Of a stretch of 8,251 nt of DNA, positions 1-6,427 are shown in pieces. The position numbers and the translations under genes were made by a program. The DNA comes from VGCC01 sp040381195 (GTDB lineage: Bacteria > Actinomycetota > Actinomycetes > S36-B12): contig JBEIHR010000081.1 in the NCBI GenBank assembly GCA_040381195.1, positions 1 to 8,251 of the forward strand, written 5' to 3'. A model generated the notes under the pieces. That model did not search any database, was not told where the DNA came from, and saw only the letters and a list, made by a program, of their open reading frames with translations. The first letter of the stretch is position 1. Each line of letters opens with the position of its first letter.

Positions 1-257
1 AAGGCCGCGGTGTCACTTCCATCGCTGATCGCCTGCGCGGCAACCCACGCCGCAGTGGACTGACCGCTGCGCCCCGCCACCAGTGTTCCGAGTCCGATGG
101 CGATCTCCCGCGCACCGAGGAGTCGACCCACCGGCGCGGTCTGCTGCGGGTCGGTGGCGCCGAGCGCACGACCGATGCCCGACGGGTTGATCAGCAGACC
201 GGTGCCGATCACGATGCGGGTGAGGCCGAGTGCCGGAACGACCAGGGGTGGGATCAC
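1..257 (-). CDS. Small membrane protein, N-terminal part (DUF4267-like), cut by window edge
   Basis: Reading the minus strand from a GTG at 257 gives about 85 residues before the window ends. The product is hydrophobic: a first membrane segment at roughly residues 2-23 (IPPLVVPALGLTRIVIGTG), then a short polar loop, then GRLLGAREIAIGLGTLVAG at 44-62 that starts a second segment. The GR-x2-GARE-I-x-LG pattern reminds me of small actinobacterial integral membrane proteins of the DUF4267 type, but that name is from memory and uncertain. No biochemical role can be given. GTG is chosen because an in-frame TGA lies five codons upstream and no other start fits between. An AGGA (plus-strand TCCT 265-268) sits 7 bases ahead of it. 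The gene is divergent from pirin across a 70-bp gap and may share its palindromic control site. The C-terminus lies outside the window. Confidence 0.6.
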   Translation of the reverse strand, partial: MIPPLVVPALGLTRIVIGTGLLINPSGIGRALGATDPQQTAPVGRLLGAREIAIGLGTLVAGRSGQSTAAWVAAQAISDGSDTAA

Positions 258-277
258 CCACTCATCCTGTCACCGTC

Positions 278-306
278 TTGCCGGGAAGGTAGTTGAACGC
301 TAAACT
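278..306 (+). promoter_or_regulatory. Putative sigma-70-type promoter of the pirin gene
   Basis: TTGCCG (278-283) and TAAACT (301-306) are separated by 17 bases. Each matches four of six consensus positions. Transcription would start about 7 bases after the -10 box, giving a short leader containing the ribosome binding site GAGAGGAG (316-323), 4 bases before the pirin ATG. This is judged by eye only. Confidence 0.45.
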
Positions 307-307
307 A
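290..307. promoter_or_regulatory. 18-bp imperfect palindrome, MarR-type operator candidate
   Basis: TAGTTGAACGCTAAACTA pairs with its own reverse complement at 7 of 9 positions, with perfect outer arms TAGTT/AACTA. It covers the spacer end and the -10 box of the putative pirin promoter, where a bound repressor would block RNA polymerase. Length, AT-rich arms and a TTGAA core resemble operators of MarR-family repressors, which often control pirin and small membrane-protein genes. This is an inference; no regulator gene is present in the window. It may also affect the divergent gene ending at 257. Confidence 0.45.
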
Positions 308-327
308 TTTACGACGAGAGGAGTGTC

Positions 328-1305
328 ATGCCCGCCGCAACCGCAGACACGATGACCCTGCCCCGTCTCGGGGTGAAGCCCGAGGCGCGCGTGCGCACGG
401 TGAAGACCGTGATCAGCGCCCCCCAGGGCCACGAGGGTGAGGGCTTTCCGGTCCGCCGCGCCTTCGCCGGGATCTCCCCCCAGGACCTCGACCCTTTCAT
501 TCATATGGATCAGATGGGCGAGGTCGAGTACGCGCCGGGTGAGCCCAAGGGCACGCCGTGGCATCCGCACCGCGGCTTCGAGACGTTCACGTACCTGATC
601 GATGGACAGTTCTTGCACCAGGACTCCCACGGTGGTGGCGGCACGATCCTCGATGGCGGTACCCAATACATGACGGCCGGCGATGGCATCCTGCACATCG
701 AGACACCGCCGGAGCACCTCGTCGAGTCCGGCGGTCTCTTCCACGGCGTTCAGTTGTGGATCAACCTGCCCAAGGAGAAGAAGCGCATCGCCCCGCAGTA
801 CCAGGACCTGCAGGGAGTGGATTCCTCCATGGTTACCAGTTCCGACGGCGGTGCACTCGTGCGCATCCTCGCCGGGGACGTCGATGGCCATCGCGGACCC
901 GGGATCTCACACACGCCGTTGACCATCACACACATCACCCTCGCGCCCGGTGCGCAGGTGGACATCCCATGGCGCTCGGACTTCAACGCCCTGGCCTATG
1001 CCTTGTCCGGTTTCGGAACGATCGGGGCCGAGGGTCATCCGATCGCCACCGGGCAGACCGCCGTCCTCGTCAACGGTGACACCATCCGAATCGCCGCCGC
1101 ACCCGGACAGGAATCACGCTCCCCGAATCTCGAGGTCTTCCTCATCGGCGGTGTCCCGTTGCGCGAGCCGGTGTTCCAGTACGGACCCTTCGTGATGAGT
1201 ACGCGGGCCGAGGTCATCGAGGCATTCGAGGACTTCCAGGCCGGTCGCTTCGGTCAGATCCCGATGAATGCCATCCAGCCCCACCGCCCGAAGGGCGGGG
1301 CGTAG
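328..1305 (+). CDS. Pirin family protein
   Basis: A complete 325-aa bicupin of the pirin family, within the usual length range (about 230-330). The N-terminal cupin (about residues 35-145) carries all four expected iron ligands: His79 and His81 in PWHPHRGFET, and His123 and Glu125 in GDGILHIETP. The TYLIDG and LFHGVQLWINLP segments are also typical. The C-terminal domain (about 195-285) has the usual weaker cupin without ligands, and the tail HxPF-like motif appears as QYGPFVMST at 284-292. Bacterial pirins have been reported as iron-binding redox or oxidative-stress proteins, and some have quercetin 2,3-dioxygenase activity; the substrate here cannot be told. The ATG at 328 has a strong GAGAGGAG 4 bases upstream. 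The gene is probably under the palindromic operator at 290-307. The next gene starts 21 bases after its stop, so read-through is possible. Confidence 0.95.
   Translation: MPAATADTMTLPRLGVKPEARVRTVKTVISAPQGHEGEGFPVRRAFAGISPQDLDPFIHMDQMGEVEYAPGEPKGTPWHPHRGFETFTYLIDGQFLHQDSHGGGGTILDGGTQYMTAGDGILHIETPPEHLVESGGLFHGVQLWINLPKEKKRIAPQYQDLQGVDSSMVTSSDGGALVRILAGDVDGHRGPGISHTPLTITHITLAPGAQVDIPWRSDFNALAYALSGFGTIGAEGHPIATGQTAVLVNGDTIRIAAAPGQESRSPNLEVFLIGGVPLREPVFQYGPFVMSTRAEVIEAFEDFQAGRFGQIPMNAIQPHRPKGGA
1281..1300 (+). other. GC-rich hairpin at the 3' end of the pirin gene
   Basis: CCGCCC (1284-1289), a GAA loop (1290-1292) and GGGCGG (1293-1298) form a 6-bp GC stem that CC/GG can extend past a bulged A. 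It lies just before the TAG stop and is not followed by a T-run. It could be a weak terminator or an RNA processing/stability element between pirin and the next gene, or simply a result of high GC. Confidence 0.25.
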
Positions 1306-1326
1306 ATCCCCGGGAGATACTCGGGT

Positions 1327-1548
1327 GTGCGCGCCGACCCGAGGACACCACACCACTCACGGTTGGCACCGAGCGCGGTGGACTACGACGTGATCATGGA
1401 CGCCCACGCGCGCGCCTGCGCGTCAGGCAGTCCGGGGTACATGGACCCGATCAGTGGACTGTTCACGATGACGGCGGAGTACCACCTCCAACGGGGTACG
1501 TGCTGTGACAACGGATGCCGCCACTGCCCCTATGTGGATGGCGCATGA
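1327..1548 (+). CDS. Small cysteine-rich protein, DUF5522 type
   Basis: A 73-residue protein of unknown function. After a variable start, residues 11-30 (SRLAPSAVDYDVIMDAHARA) and 37-50 (GYMDPISGLFTMTA) lead to the family hallmark at 57-69, GTCCDNGCRHCPY. This places Cys59, Cys60, Cys64 and Cys67 with His66 in a compact cluster that could bind zinc or an iron-sulfur cluster; the metal is not known to me. The match to DUF5522 rests on this CC-x3-CRHC-PY signature. The GTG at 1327 has GGGAG (1312-1316) 10 bases ahead and gives the usual short length. Its stop overlaps the start of the SGNH hydrolase (ATGA), so the two are translationally coupled. Cytoplasmic by appearance, with no signal peptide. 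Confidence 0.8.
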   Translation: MRADPRTPHHSRLAPSAVDYDVIMDAHARACASGSPGYMDPISGLFTMTAEYHLQRGTCCDNGCRHCPYVDGA

Positions 1549-3062
1549 GAGCTCGGATCACCGCAGCGGTCATCGTCCTCGGCCTGGCATTCCCCGTCAC
1601 CAGCGCCCAGGCCGCACCGGCGGCGAATGCCGTGGGCATGTGGGCCATGGTGCCGATGTCCAAGGACGCCAACGGGGACGGCTTCATCGACGGTGACGGC
1701 GGTGTCCCCAAGCGCGGTGCGCTCAGCGCGTCACCGTCCTCCACGTTCATCGGGGCGAACAACTTCATCGCGCAACCGAATGAGCGCCTCATCGACGGCA
1801 TCCTGTCCTGGCACCTGAACGCGCGCGGCTACCCGGTCCGGCTCAATGCCTGCCGGTCTACCGGAGACACCTACATCTGGCGCGTGCTCAGCGGCGCGCA
1901 AGTCGTGGCAACGACGAAGCCGCGTCCCTTGACGCGCAAGAAGTGCGCGACCACCATCATGCTTCCCGAGGGGCGCTACCGCCTCGAGCTAGAGGTGCGC
2001 TCCGGGAATTCGACAGACACCGCGAAACTCGCAGCGAACGTCGACAACATCCTCTTCGTTGCGATGGGTGACTCCTACGCATCCGGGGAGGGCAATCCGC
2101 GAAACATCGACGCATTCCTCGCCCAGGGTTCGGCTGGCTTCACCCCGTACTGGGACTCCGACGACTGCAACCGCAGCGCGCACGGCGCCCCGGCGCAGGC
2201 CGCTCTCCGGCTCGAGGAATCCTCTCCCAAGACCTCGGTCACGTTCGTGTACCCGGCGTGCACCGGGGCCACGATCCCCTCCGGGATCCTCGGTGCCCAA
2301 CGCGCCAACGGTCAGACCACCAGCCAGATTGAGCAGGTGGCCCAGGTGATCGGCGACCGCACCATCGATGTGCTGACGCTCTCGATCGGAGGCAACGACG
2401 TCGGATTCACCTCCATCCTGTCGGCGTGCGCGTTGGCACGGAACTGCCCATTGGCCAAGGCGCCGTTCGGCTCTCTCGCGACGTTTCCCACCGTGCAGGA
2501 CGGGGTGCAGACGCGCACGTCCGGACTCCCTGCCGCGTTCGACCGCATCGCGCGCTGCTTCACCGGGCCGTCCTGCGTGCTCGCCGACGGTCGGACCATT
2601 CCCTCGCTCAGGATCGCGAATCCCGGCCGAGTGCTCCCCACGCTGTATCCGGACATCACACGCAGTGCCTCCGGAGCACCGTGCACGTACCTCACCATCA
2701 GCGACGCGGACTTCGCCTGGGCGCGGGACACGATGCTCACCCCCGCGACACAGAATCCCTTCCCGTACCGCACGACCCAGGGCACGACGGTGAACCTGCC
2801 GACGAACGCGGGATCGCTCAACGGGACCTTGCTCACCACGAACCGGTTGGGCTGGTCCCCCGCCGTGGGCACCTGGGGTGCCTCCGGCGAGTCTTCGGTG
2901 GGACGCGGTGTCTGTGCCGGTGCCGATGCGTGGTTCTTCGGTGTCACCGGGCTCGTTGGGTTCACCAGCGGCTCCTTCCATCCGAATCCCCTCGGGCTGC
3001 ACGCCATGGGTAAGCAGATCGCCGCGGCCGCCGCGGGTGTGCTGGGCACCCGCCTTCGCTAA
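1545..3062 (+). CDS. Secreted SGNH/GDSL-family esterase or lipase
   Basis: A 505-aa exported hydrolase. The ATG at 1545 overlaps the previous stop (ATGA) and begins a clean signal peptide: MRAR, hydrophobic ITAAVIVLGLAFPV, and a cleavage site near SAQA/AP (after residue 23). An ATG-proximal start further upstream would spoil the signal peptide. Residues about 31-165 form an extra N-terminal domain containing an EF-hand-like acidic loop, DANGDGFIDGDGG (41-53). The catalytic domain follows: block I GDSYASGEG (175-183, nucleophile Ser177), oxyanion Gly and Asn in IGGNDVGF (281-288), and the His block SGSFHPNPLG (475-484, His479). The position three before His479 is Ser rather than Asp, so a Ser-His dyad, as in some Streptomyces esterases, is likely. 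Ten cysteines are consistent with disulfides outside the cell. The ester substrate (lipid, or acetylated polysaccharide) is unknown. The next gene starts 9 bases later. Confidence 0.9.
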   Translation: MRARITAAVIVLGLAFPVTSAQAAPAANAVGMWAMVPMSKDANGDGFIDGDGGVPKRGALSASPSSTFIGANNFIAQPNERLIDGILSWHLNARGYPVRLNACRSTGDTYIWRVLSGAQVVATTKPRPLTRKKCATTIMLPEGRYRLELEVRSGNSTDTAKLAANVDNILFVAMGDSYASGEGNPRNIDAFLAQGSAGFTPYWDSDDCNRSAHGAPAQAALRLEESSPKTSVTFVYPACTGATIPSGILGAQRANGQTTSQIEQVAQVIGDRTIDVLTLSIGGNDVGFTSILSACALARNCPLAKAPFGSLATFPTVQDGVQTRTSGLPAAFDRIARCFTGPSCVLADGRTIPSLRIANPGRVLPTLYPDITRSASGAPCTYLTISDADFAWARDTMLTPATQNPFPYRTTQGTTVNLPTNAGSLNGTLLTTNRLGWSPAVGTWGASGESSVGRGVCAGADAWFFGVTGLVGFTSGSFHPNPLGLHAMGKQIAAAAAGVLGTRLR

Positions 3063-3065
3063 CGT
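3060..3065 (+). promoter_or_regulatory. Possible -10 element for a leaderless start at 3072
   Basis: TAACGT ends exactly six bases before the ATG at 3072, the spacing expected for a transcript beginning at the start codon. It overlaps the SGNH gene's stop codon. There is no Shine-Dalgarno sequence before 3072, which makes either leaderless translation or coupling to the upstream gene likely. No -35 box is evident, so this is tentative. Confidence 0.25.
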
Positions 3066-3071
3066 CCCGCC

Positions 3072-4082
3072 ATGCGTGTCGGTCTCCTCGCTTACGGTGC
3101 CATCGGGCACGAGCACAACTTGGCTGTCCAGAGCGTTCCCGGGTGGGAGTTGACCGCGGTCTGCGACGTCAATCCGGAGCGCATCGCCGCAGCACAGGAA
3201 TTGGCACCCGAGGCACGCGGGTTCTCCGACGCCACTGAGATGTTGGACTCGGGGCTCGTCGACATCGTGGTGGTCTCCACTCCCCCCAACACGCACTTCG
3301 AGTGGGCCCGCGCGGCCCTGGAGCGTGGGATCCATGTGGTCCTCGAGAAGCCCATGGCGCTCACTGCAGAGCAGTGCGACGAGGTCCTCCGGCTCGCCCG
3401 GGAGAAGAACCCGACCCTCGTCGTTTATCAGAACCGCCGCTTCGACCCGGACTACGTCACGATGCGCCGCCTCATCCGCGAGGGAGCGATCGGCGAGGTG
3501 TTCAGCTACGAGGGGTTCGTCGGCGGCTACTCGCGGCCCTGCGACTACTGGCACTCCGATGCCGTGGTCTCAGGAGGTGCCATCTTCGATTGGGGTTCGC
3601 ACTACATCGACCAGATCCTGGATCTCTTCGGCACGGACATCGCGCACGTGACCGGGATCAATCACAAGCGCCACTGGTTGCACGCCACGAACGCTGACCA
3701 CGCCGAGGTGACGATCACCTTCAGCGACGGTCGCCAGGCACGTTTCATCAACACCGATCTCGCGGCCGCCAGGCGTCCCAAGTTTTACGCCTTGGGCACC
3801 ACCGGTGCGATCGTCGGCGACTGGGACCCGAGTGCCGAACCGGCGGTGGCAGATCTGCCGGCACTCATCTCCCTCCACATCCCAGATTCGGCGCCGCGCG
3901 TCATCGATCTCGACGCCGTGCCACCGTTCACTTTCCATAGCGAGCTCGCGACATACCTCGCTGCAGGATCACCGATGCAGGTCCTCCCCGTGCACTCCCG
4001 CAACGTGGTCGCGGTGATGGAAGCAGCAGAGAAGTCTGCGGCCAGTGGCAGCACTCCGATCGTCCCGGACATCTCGCGATGA
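3072..4082 (+). CDS. Gfo/Idh/MocA family NAD(P)-dependent oxidoreductase (first of pair)
   Basis: A complete 336-aa cytoplasmic oxidoreductase, normal length for the family. The Rossmann fold starts at once: MRVGLLAYGAIGHEHN has the glycine motif as A7-x-G9-x2-G12 (first Gly replaced by Ala), and Asp32 in AVCDVNPER at the end of the second strand favours NAD over NADP. STPPNTHFEWA (69-79) and HVVLEKPMALT (88-98) include the family EKP motif with Lys93. YQNRRFDPDY (119-128) and GGAIFDWGSHYIDQ (168-181), with Asp173 and His177, form the C-terminal active-site region. The NRRFD and D-x-GSH pattern is most like inositol or sugar dehydrogenases (IolW/YdgJ-like), but the substrate cannot be fixed. 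It lies 9 bases after the SGNH gene, has no visible Shine-Dalgarno, and overlaps the next oxidoreductase by ATGA. Confidence 0.9.
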   Translation: MRVGLLAYGAIGHEHNLAVQSVPGWELTAVCDVNPERIAAAQELAPEARGFSDATEMLDSGLVDIVVVSTPPNTHFEWARAALERGIHVVLEKPMALTAEQCDEVLRLAREKNPTLVVYQNRRFDPDYVTMRRLIREGAIGEVFSYEGFVGGYSRPCDYWHSDAVVSGGAIFDWGSHYIDQILDLFGTDIAHVTGINHKRHWLHATNADHAEVTITFSDGRQARFINTDLAAARRPKFYALGTTGAIVGDWDPSAEPAVADLPALISLHIPDSAPRVIDLDAVPPFTFHSELATYLAAGSPMQVLPVHSRNVVAVMEAAEKSAASGSTPIVPDISR

Positions 4083-5017
4083 GTGTGCGCTGGGGAGTGC
4101 TCGGTGCAGGTTGGTTGGTCACCCAGGCCACCGCGGCCGCCATCCACAACGCCACCGGTGCGACCCTCTACGCCACCGGTGCCCGTGACATCGACCGTGC
4201 ACGCGCCACCGAACCGCAGGTCGCCTACGACTCGTACCAGGCGGTGGTCGAGGACCCGAATGTCGACGCGGTCTACATCTGCCTGTCCAATGACGCGCAC
4301 CTGCCGTGGATCGAAGCATCCGTCGCCGCGGGCAAGCACGTGCTGTGCGAGAAGCCGATGGTGCTTACTGCCGAGCAGGCGGCGTACGCGTTCGACCTCG
4401 CGGAGAGTGCGGGTGTCCACCTGGTCGAGGCCACCTGGTCGAGGTGGCACCCGCGGATCCGCCGCGTCGTGGACCTGGCGACCTCCGGTGCCCTCGGCGA
4501 GGTGCAGAACTTCCTCGGGACCTTCACGTTCCAGGGGGTCAGCCCGGGTAACTACCGCCTCTCCCCAGCCCACGGTGGGGGTGCGCTCTACGACATCGGC
4601 ATCTACCCGCTGCACGGATTGGTCGCCTGCCTCCCGCACGTCGAGGACTTCACCATCGTGGATGTCGCCCGCGATATGGGTGGCGAAGGAGTGGACATGA
4701 CGACCCAAGCGACCCTGAGTTGGGGTGGTGACACCCGCGGCGGAATCGTGGGTTCCTTCGTCCTCCCCGCCTCACAGCGCCTCACCGTCACGGGAACCGA
4801 GGGCGAAGTCCGTGTGTCCGACGATCAGGCCTTCGCGACCTGGCGGGCCGCCACGTCCCTGTGGGTGGACGGCCACGTCGAGGAATTCCCCCAGGTCGAC
4901 GCGTACCAGATCATGTTCGAGGAGATGAGCGATCGGATCCTCGGAGGGGACGGATGGCTCCTTCCCGCGCGGGATTCGATCCGGGTCGCCCGCGCCGTCG
5001 ACTCCCTGCTTTGGTAA
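4079..5017 (+). CDS. Gfo/Idh/MocA family NADP-type oxidoreductase (second of pair)
   Basis: A complete 312-aa oxidoreductase whose ATG overlaps the previous stop (ATGA), so the two are translationally coupled. The nucleotide-binding motif is GVLGAGWLV (6-14). Arg36 in TGARDIDRA after the second strand suggests NADP. CLSNDAHLPWI (68-78) and HVLCEKPMVLT (87-97), with Lys92, give the EKP motif. HLVEATWSRWHPR (114-126) and GGGALYDIGIYPL (166-178) are typical of the dihydrodiol/xylose dehydrogenase subfamily, in which the catalytic His of other members is replaced in DIGxYPL. It is therefore a distant relative, not a recent duplicate, of its neighbour. Substrate unknown; a sugar or a cyclic diol is likely. 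A perfect 14-bp tandem repeat (4417-4444) underlies residues 113-122. The gene ends 13 bases before a tRNA. Confidence 0.9.
   Translation: MSVRWGVLGAGWLVTQATAAAIHNATGATLYATGARDIDRARATEPQVAYDSYQAVVEDPNVDAVYICLSNDAHLPWIEASVAAGKHVLCEKPMVLTAEQAAYAFDLAESAGVHLVEATWSRWHPRIRRVVDLATSGALGEVQNFLGTFTFQGVSPGNYRLSPAHGGGALYDIGIYPLHGLVACLPHVEDFTIVDVARDMGGEGVDMTTQATLSWGGDTRGGIVGSFVLPASQRLTVTGTEGEVRVSDDQAFATWRAATSLWVDGHVEEFPQVDAYQIMFEEMSDRILGGDGWLLPARDSIRVARAVDSLLW
4417..4448. repeat. Perfect 14-bp tandem repeat with overlapping hairpin, inside coding sequence
   Basis: CCACCTGGTCGAGG occurs twice with no gap, at 4417-4430 and 4431-4444. The second copy also forms an inverted repeat, GCCACCT (4430-4436), loop GGTCG, AGGTGGC (4442-4448). 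Because 14 is not a multiple of three, the copies are read in different frames (HLVEA, then TWSRW), and loss or gain of one copy would shift the reading frame. The present frame encodes family-conserved residues on both sides, so the gene is intact as given. Confidence 0.9.
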
Positions 5018-5030
5018 GTTTCGAGACCTC

Positions 5031-5103
<73 letters not shown>

Positions 5104-5353
5104 CTCGTACGGAGCATCTCTGCCGTCGGATCGGCCCCTCGGAGCACCGCGATCGGTTTGTGCGAGACGTTCGAAGCGACATTGATCGAGCGAGCGTCCG
5201 ATCCAGCGGCGCTTGTGCCGGCGAGACGCGTGGCAATGGGGGCGAGTACGAGCATGACGAGCACGGCCCTCCCGGTGAATGCAGTCGCCGCCATGACCGG
5301 TCTCGCGGTGGTCGTCATCCTCGGCCTCGGTGCAGCCTCGCTAGCCTCCTAAC
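5104..5353. other. Gap between tRNA-Lys and the deaminase gene; no convincing gene
   Basis: Both strands carry a short open frame with a hydrophobic stretch here. Plus-strand frames end at 5352, one base before the deaminase ATG is reached, and include AAMTGLAVVVILGLGAASLAS. The minus-strand frame begins at 5318 and ends inside the tRNA. Neither has a good ribosome binding site or a recognisable family. A weak stem, GATCG (5129-5133) with CGATC (5150-5154) followed by GGTTTG, might end the tRNA transcript. I saw no copy of the tRNA 3' end that would mark an integration site. Confidence 0.4.
5342..5347 (+). promoter_or_regulatory. Possible -10 element for a leaderless deaminase mRNA
   Basis: TAGCCT ends six bases before the ATG at 5354, which lacks any Shine-Dalgarno (the preceding bases are CTCCTAAC). 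The spacing fits transcription starting at the A of the ATG, the same arrangement as at 3060-3065. No -35 box is seen. Confidence 0.25.
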
Positions 5354-6373
5354 ATGCCCACCGACGCGGTCACGGCCTTCATCGCCGACCTGCCCAAGGC
5401 CGAATTGCACGTGCACATGCAGGGTGCGGCATCTGTCGAGACAGTCCTTGCGCTCTCCCGGAGGTATCCCGAGGTCGGGATGCCTCAGGACGAGGCGACA
5501 ATGCGTGAGTTCACCCGATTCACCGACTTCCCGTCCTTCATCGCCCTGTATGTGGCGACAGCCAGGCTCATCCGGACGGGGGACGACGTCCGCACGCTGG
5601 CCGTCGGCCTCGCACGCGACCTTGCCGCCGTCAACGTGCACTATGCGGAGACCACGGTCACGGCAGACAGTCACCTGAGTGTCGGCATCGCACCGGATGA
5701 GCTCTCCGACGCACTCACCCAAGGCCGGTTGGACGCGAAGCGACTCCACGGTGTCGACCTCGCCTATGTCTTCGACATCGACGGTGCGCTCGGGGTCGAG
5801 TCCGGTGAGCGCCTGCTCGCGTGGATCGAACGCCATCGACCCGATGGATCGGTCGGCTTCGGGATCGGCGGCCCGGAGGTCGGCGTTCCCCGGAACGCCT
5901 ATGCGGACCTCTTCCGACGCGCCCGCGATCTGGGACTGCACGGCGTGCCCCATGCCGGCGAGACCGTCGGGTCCGATCAGGTGTGGTCTGCGATCGACGA
6001 CCTCGGTGCCGAGCGGGTCGGCCACGGAATCGCGGCCGCAGGGGATGCGATCCTCATGGCGGAACTGGCCGAACGCGGGATCGTGCTCGAGGTGTGCCCC
6101 ACCTCGAACATCTGCACGGGAGCAGTGCCGTCGATGGGCGAGCACCCCTTTCCCGTCCTGCGCGACGCAGGTGTGCGACTGACACTGAACACGGACGACC
6201 CCGGCATGTTCAGCACTGACCTCAACAGGGAGTACGCACTCGCGCACGAGACGTTCGGCGTGGATCCCGCCGGGCTTGCCGAGCTCGCCCGCGAGTCGGT
6301 ACGCGCGTCATTCGCGCCGGATCACGTCCAGGCGTCGATCCTCGCCGGGATCGACGCCGTCGCTCTCCCGTAG
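5354..6373 (+). CDS. Adenosine deaminase superfamily enzyme, possibly aminodeoxyfutalosine deaminase
   Basis: A complete 339-aa metal-dependent deaminase with the full catalytic set: His19 and His21 (PKAELHVHMQGAA), His200 and Glu203 (PHAGET), His224 (VGHGIAA), and Asp281 and Asp282 (LNTDDPGMF), plus GFGIGGPEVG and LEVCPTSN. It hydrolyses an amino group from a purine-type substrate in the cytoplasm. The residue two after His21 is Gln23; in true adenosine deaminases this is an Asp that contacts the ribose 5'-OH. The HVHxQGA pattern and an actinobacterial setting fit homologues that deaminate 6-aminodeoxyfutalosine in the futalosine route to menaquinone (such as S. coelicolor SCO5662), whose substrate is substituted at the 5' position. 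That assignment is an inference; no mqn genes are in the window. The ATG at 5354 lacks a Shine-Dalgarno. It faces the FUSC gene tail to tail. Confidence 0.85.
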   Translation: MPTDAVTAFIADLPKAELHVHMQGAASVETVLALSRRYPEVGMPQDEATMREFTRFTDFPSFIALYVATARLIRTGDDVRTLAVGLARDLAAVNVHYAETTVTADSHLSVGIAPDELSDALTQGRLDAKRLHGVDLAYVFDIDGALGVESGERLLAWIERHRPDGSVGFGIGGPEVGVPRNAYADLFRRARDLGLHGVPHAGETVGSDQVWSAIDDLGAERVGHGIAAAGDAILMAELAERGIVLEVCPTSNICTGAVPSMGEHPFPVLRDAGVRLTLNTDDPGMFSTDLNREYALAHETFGVDPAGLAELARESVRASFAPDHVQASILAGIDAVALP

Positions 6374-6382
6374 CCGACGCAG

Positions 6383-6401
6383 GCGGGCAACGGTCGCCCG
6401 C
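6383..6401. terminator. Hairpin between convergent genes, possible bidirectional terminator
   Basis: GCGGGC (6383-6388) and GCCCGC (6396-6401) form a 6-bp GC stem with a 7-base loop, 10 bases after the deaminase stop and in the 54-bp gap to the convergent FUSC gene. No T-run follows on either strand, which is common for actinobacterial terminators but lowers certainty. Confidence 0.5.
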
Positions 6402-6427
6402 GGTGTGCACACGGTCCAGAGCGCGAA

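Noticed and set aside
262..891. Long minus-strand open frame opposite pirin (209 codons)
   Set aside because: It lies antisense to a clear, complete pirin with all metal ligands; long antisense frames are expected at this GC content, and its translation shows no recognisable motif.
1515..1544. Earlier start for the SGNH hydrolase adding ten residues (MPPLPLCGWR)
   Set aside because: It places residues ahead of a clean signal peptide and overlaps the conserved CRHCPY codons of the upstream gene; the ATG at 1545 with ATGA overlap is better.
1989..3554. Very long minus-strand frame (521 codons) opposite the SGNH and first oxidoreductase genes
   Set aside because: The translation is rich in Gly, Arg, Glu and Val with no family motif and spans two genuine plus-strand genes; it is a GC-skew shadow.
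5158..5352. Plus-strand 64-codon frame with a hydrophobic C-terminus before the deaminase
   Set aside because: Starts with TTG, has no Shine-Dalgarno and no homology I recognise. A shorter version from 5254 is possible but unsupported.
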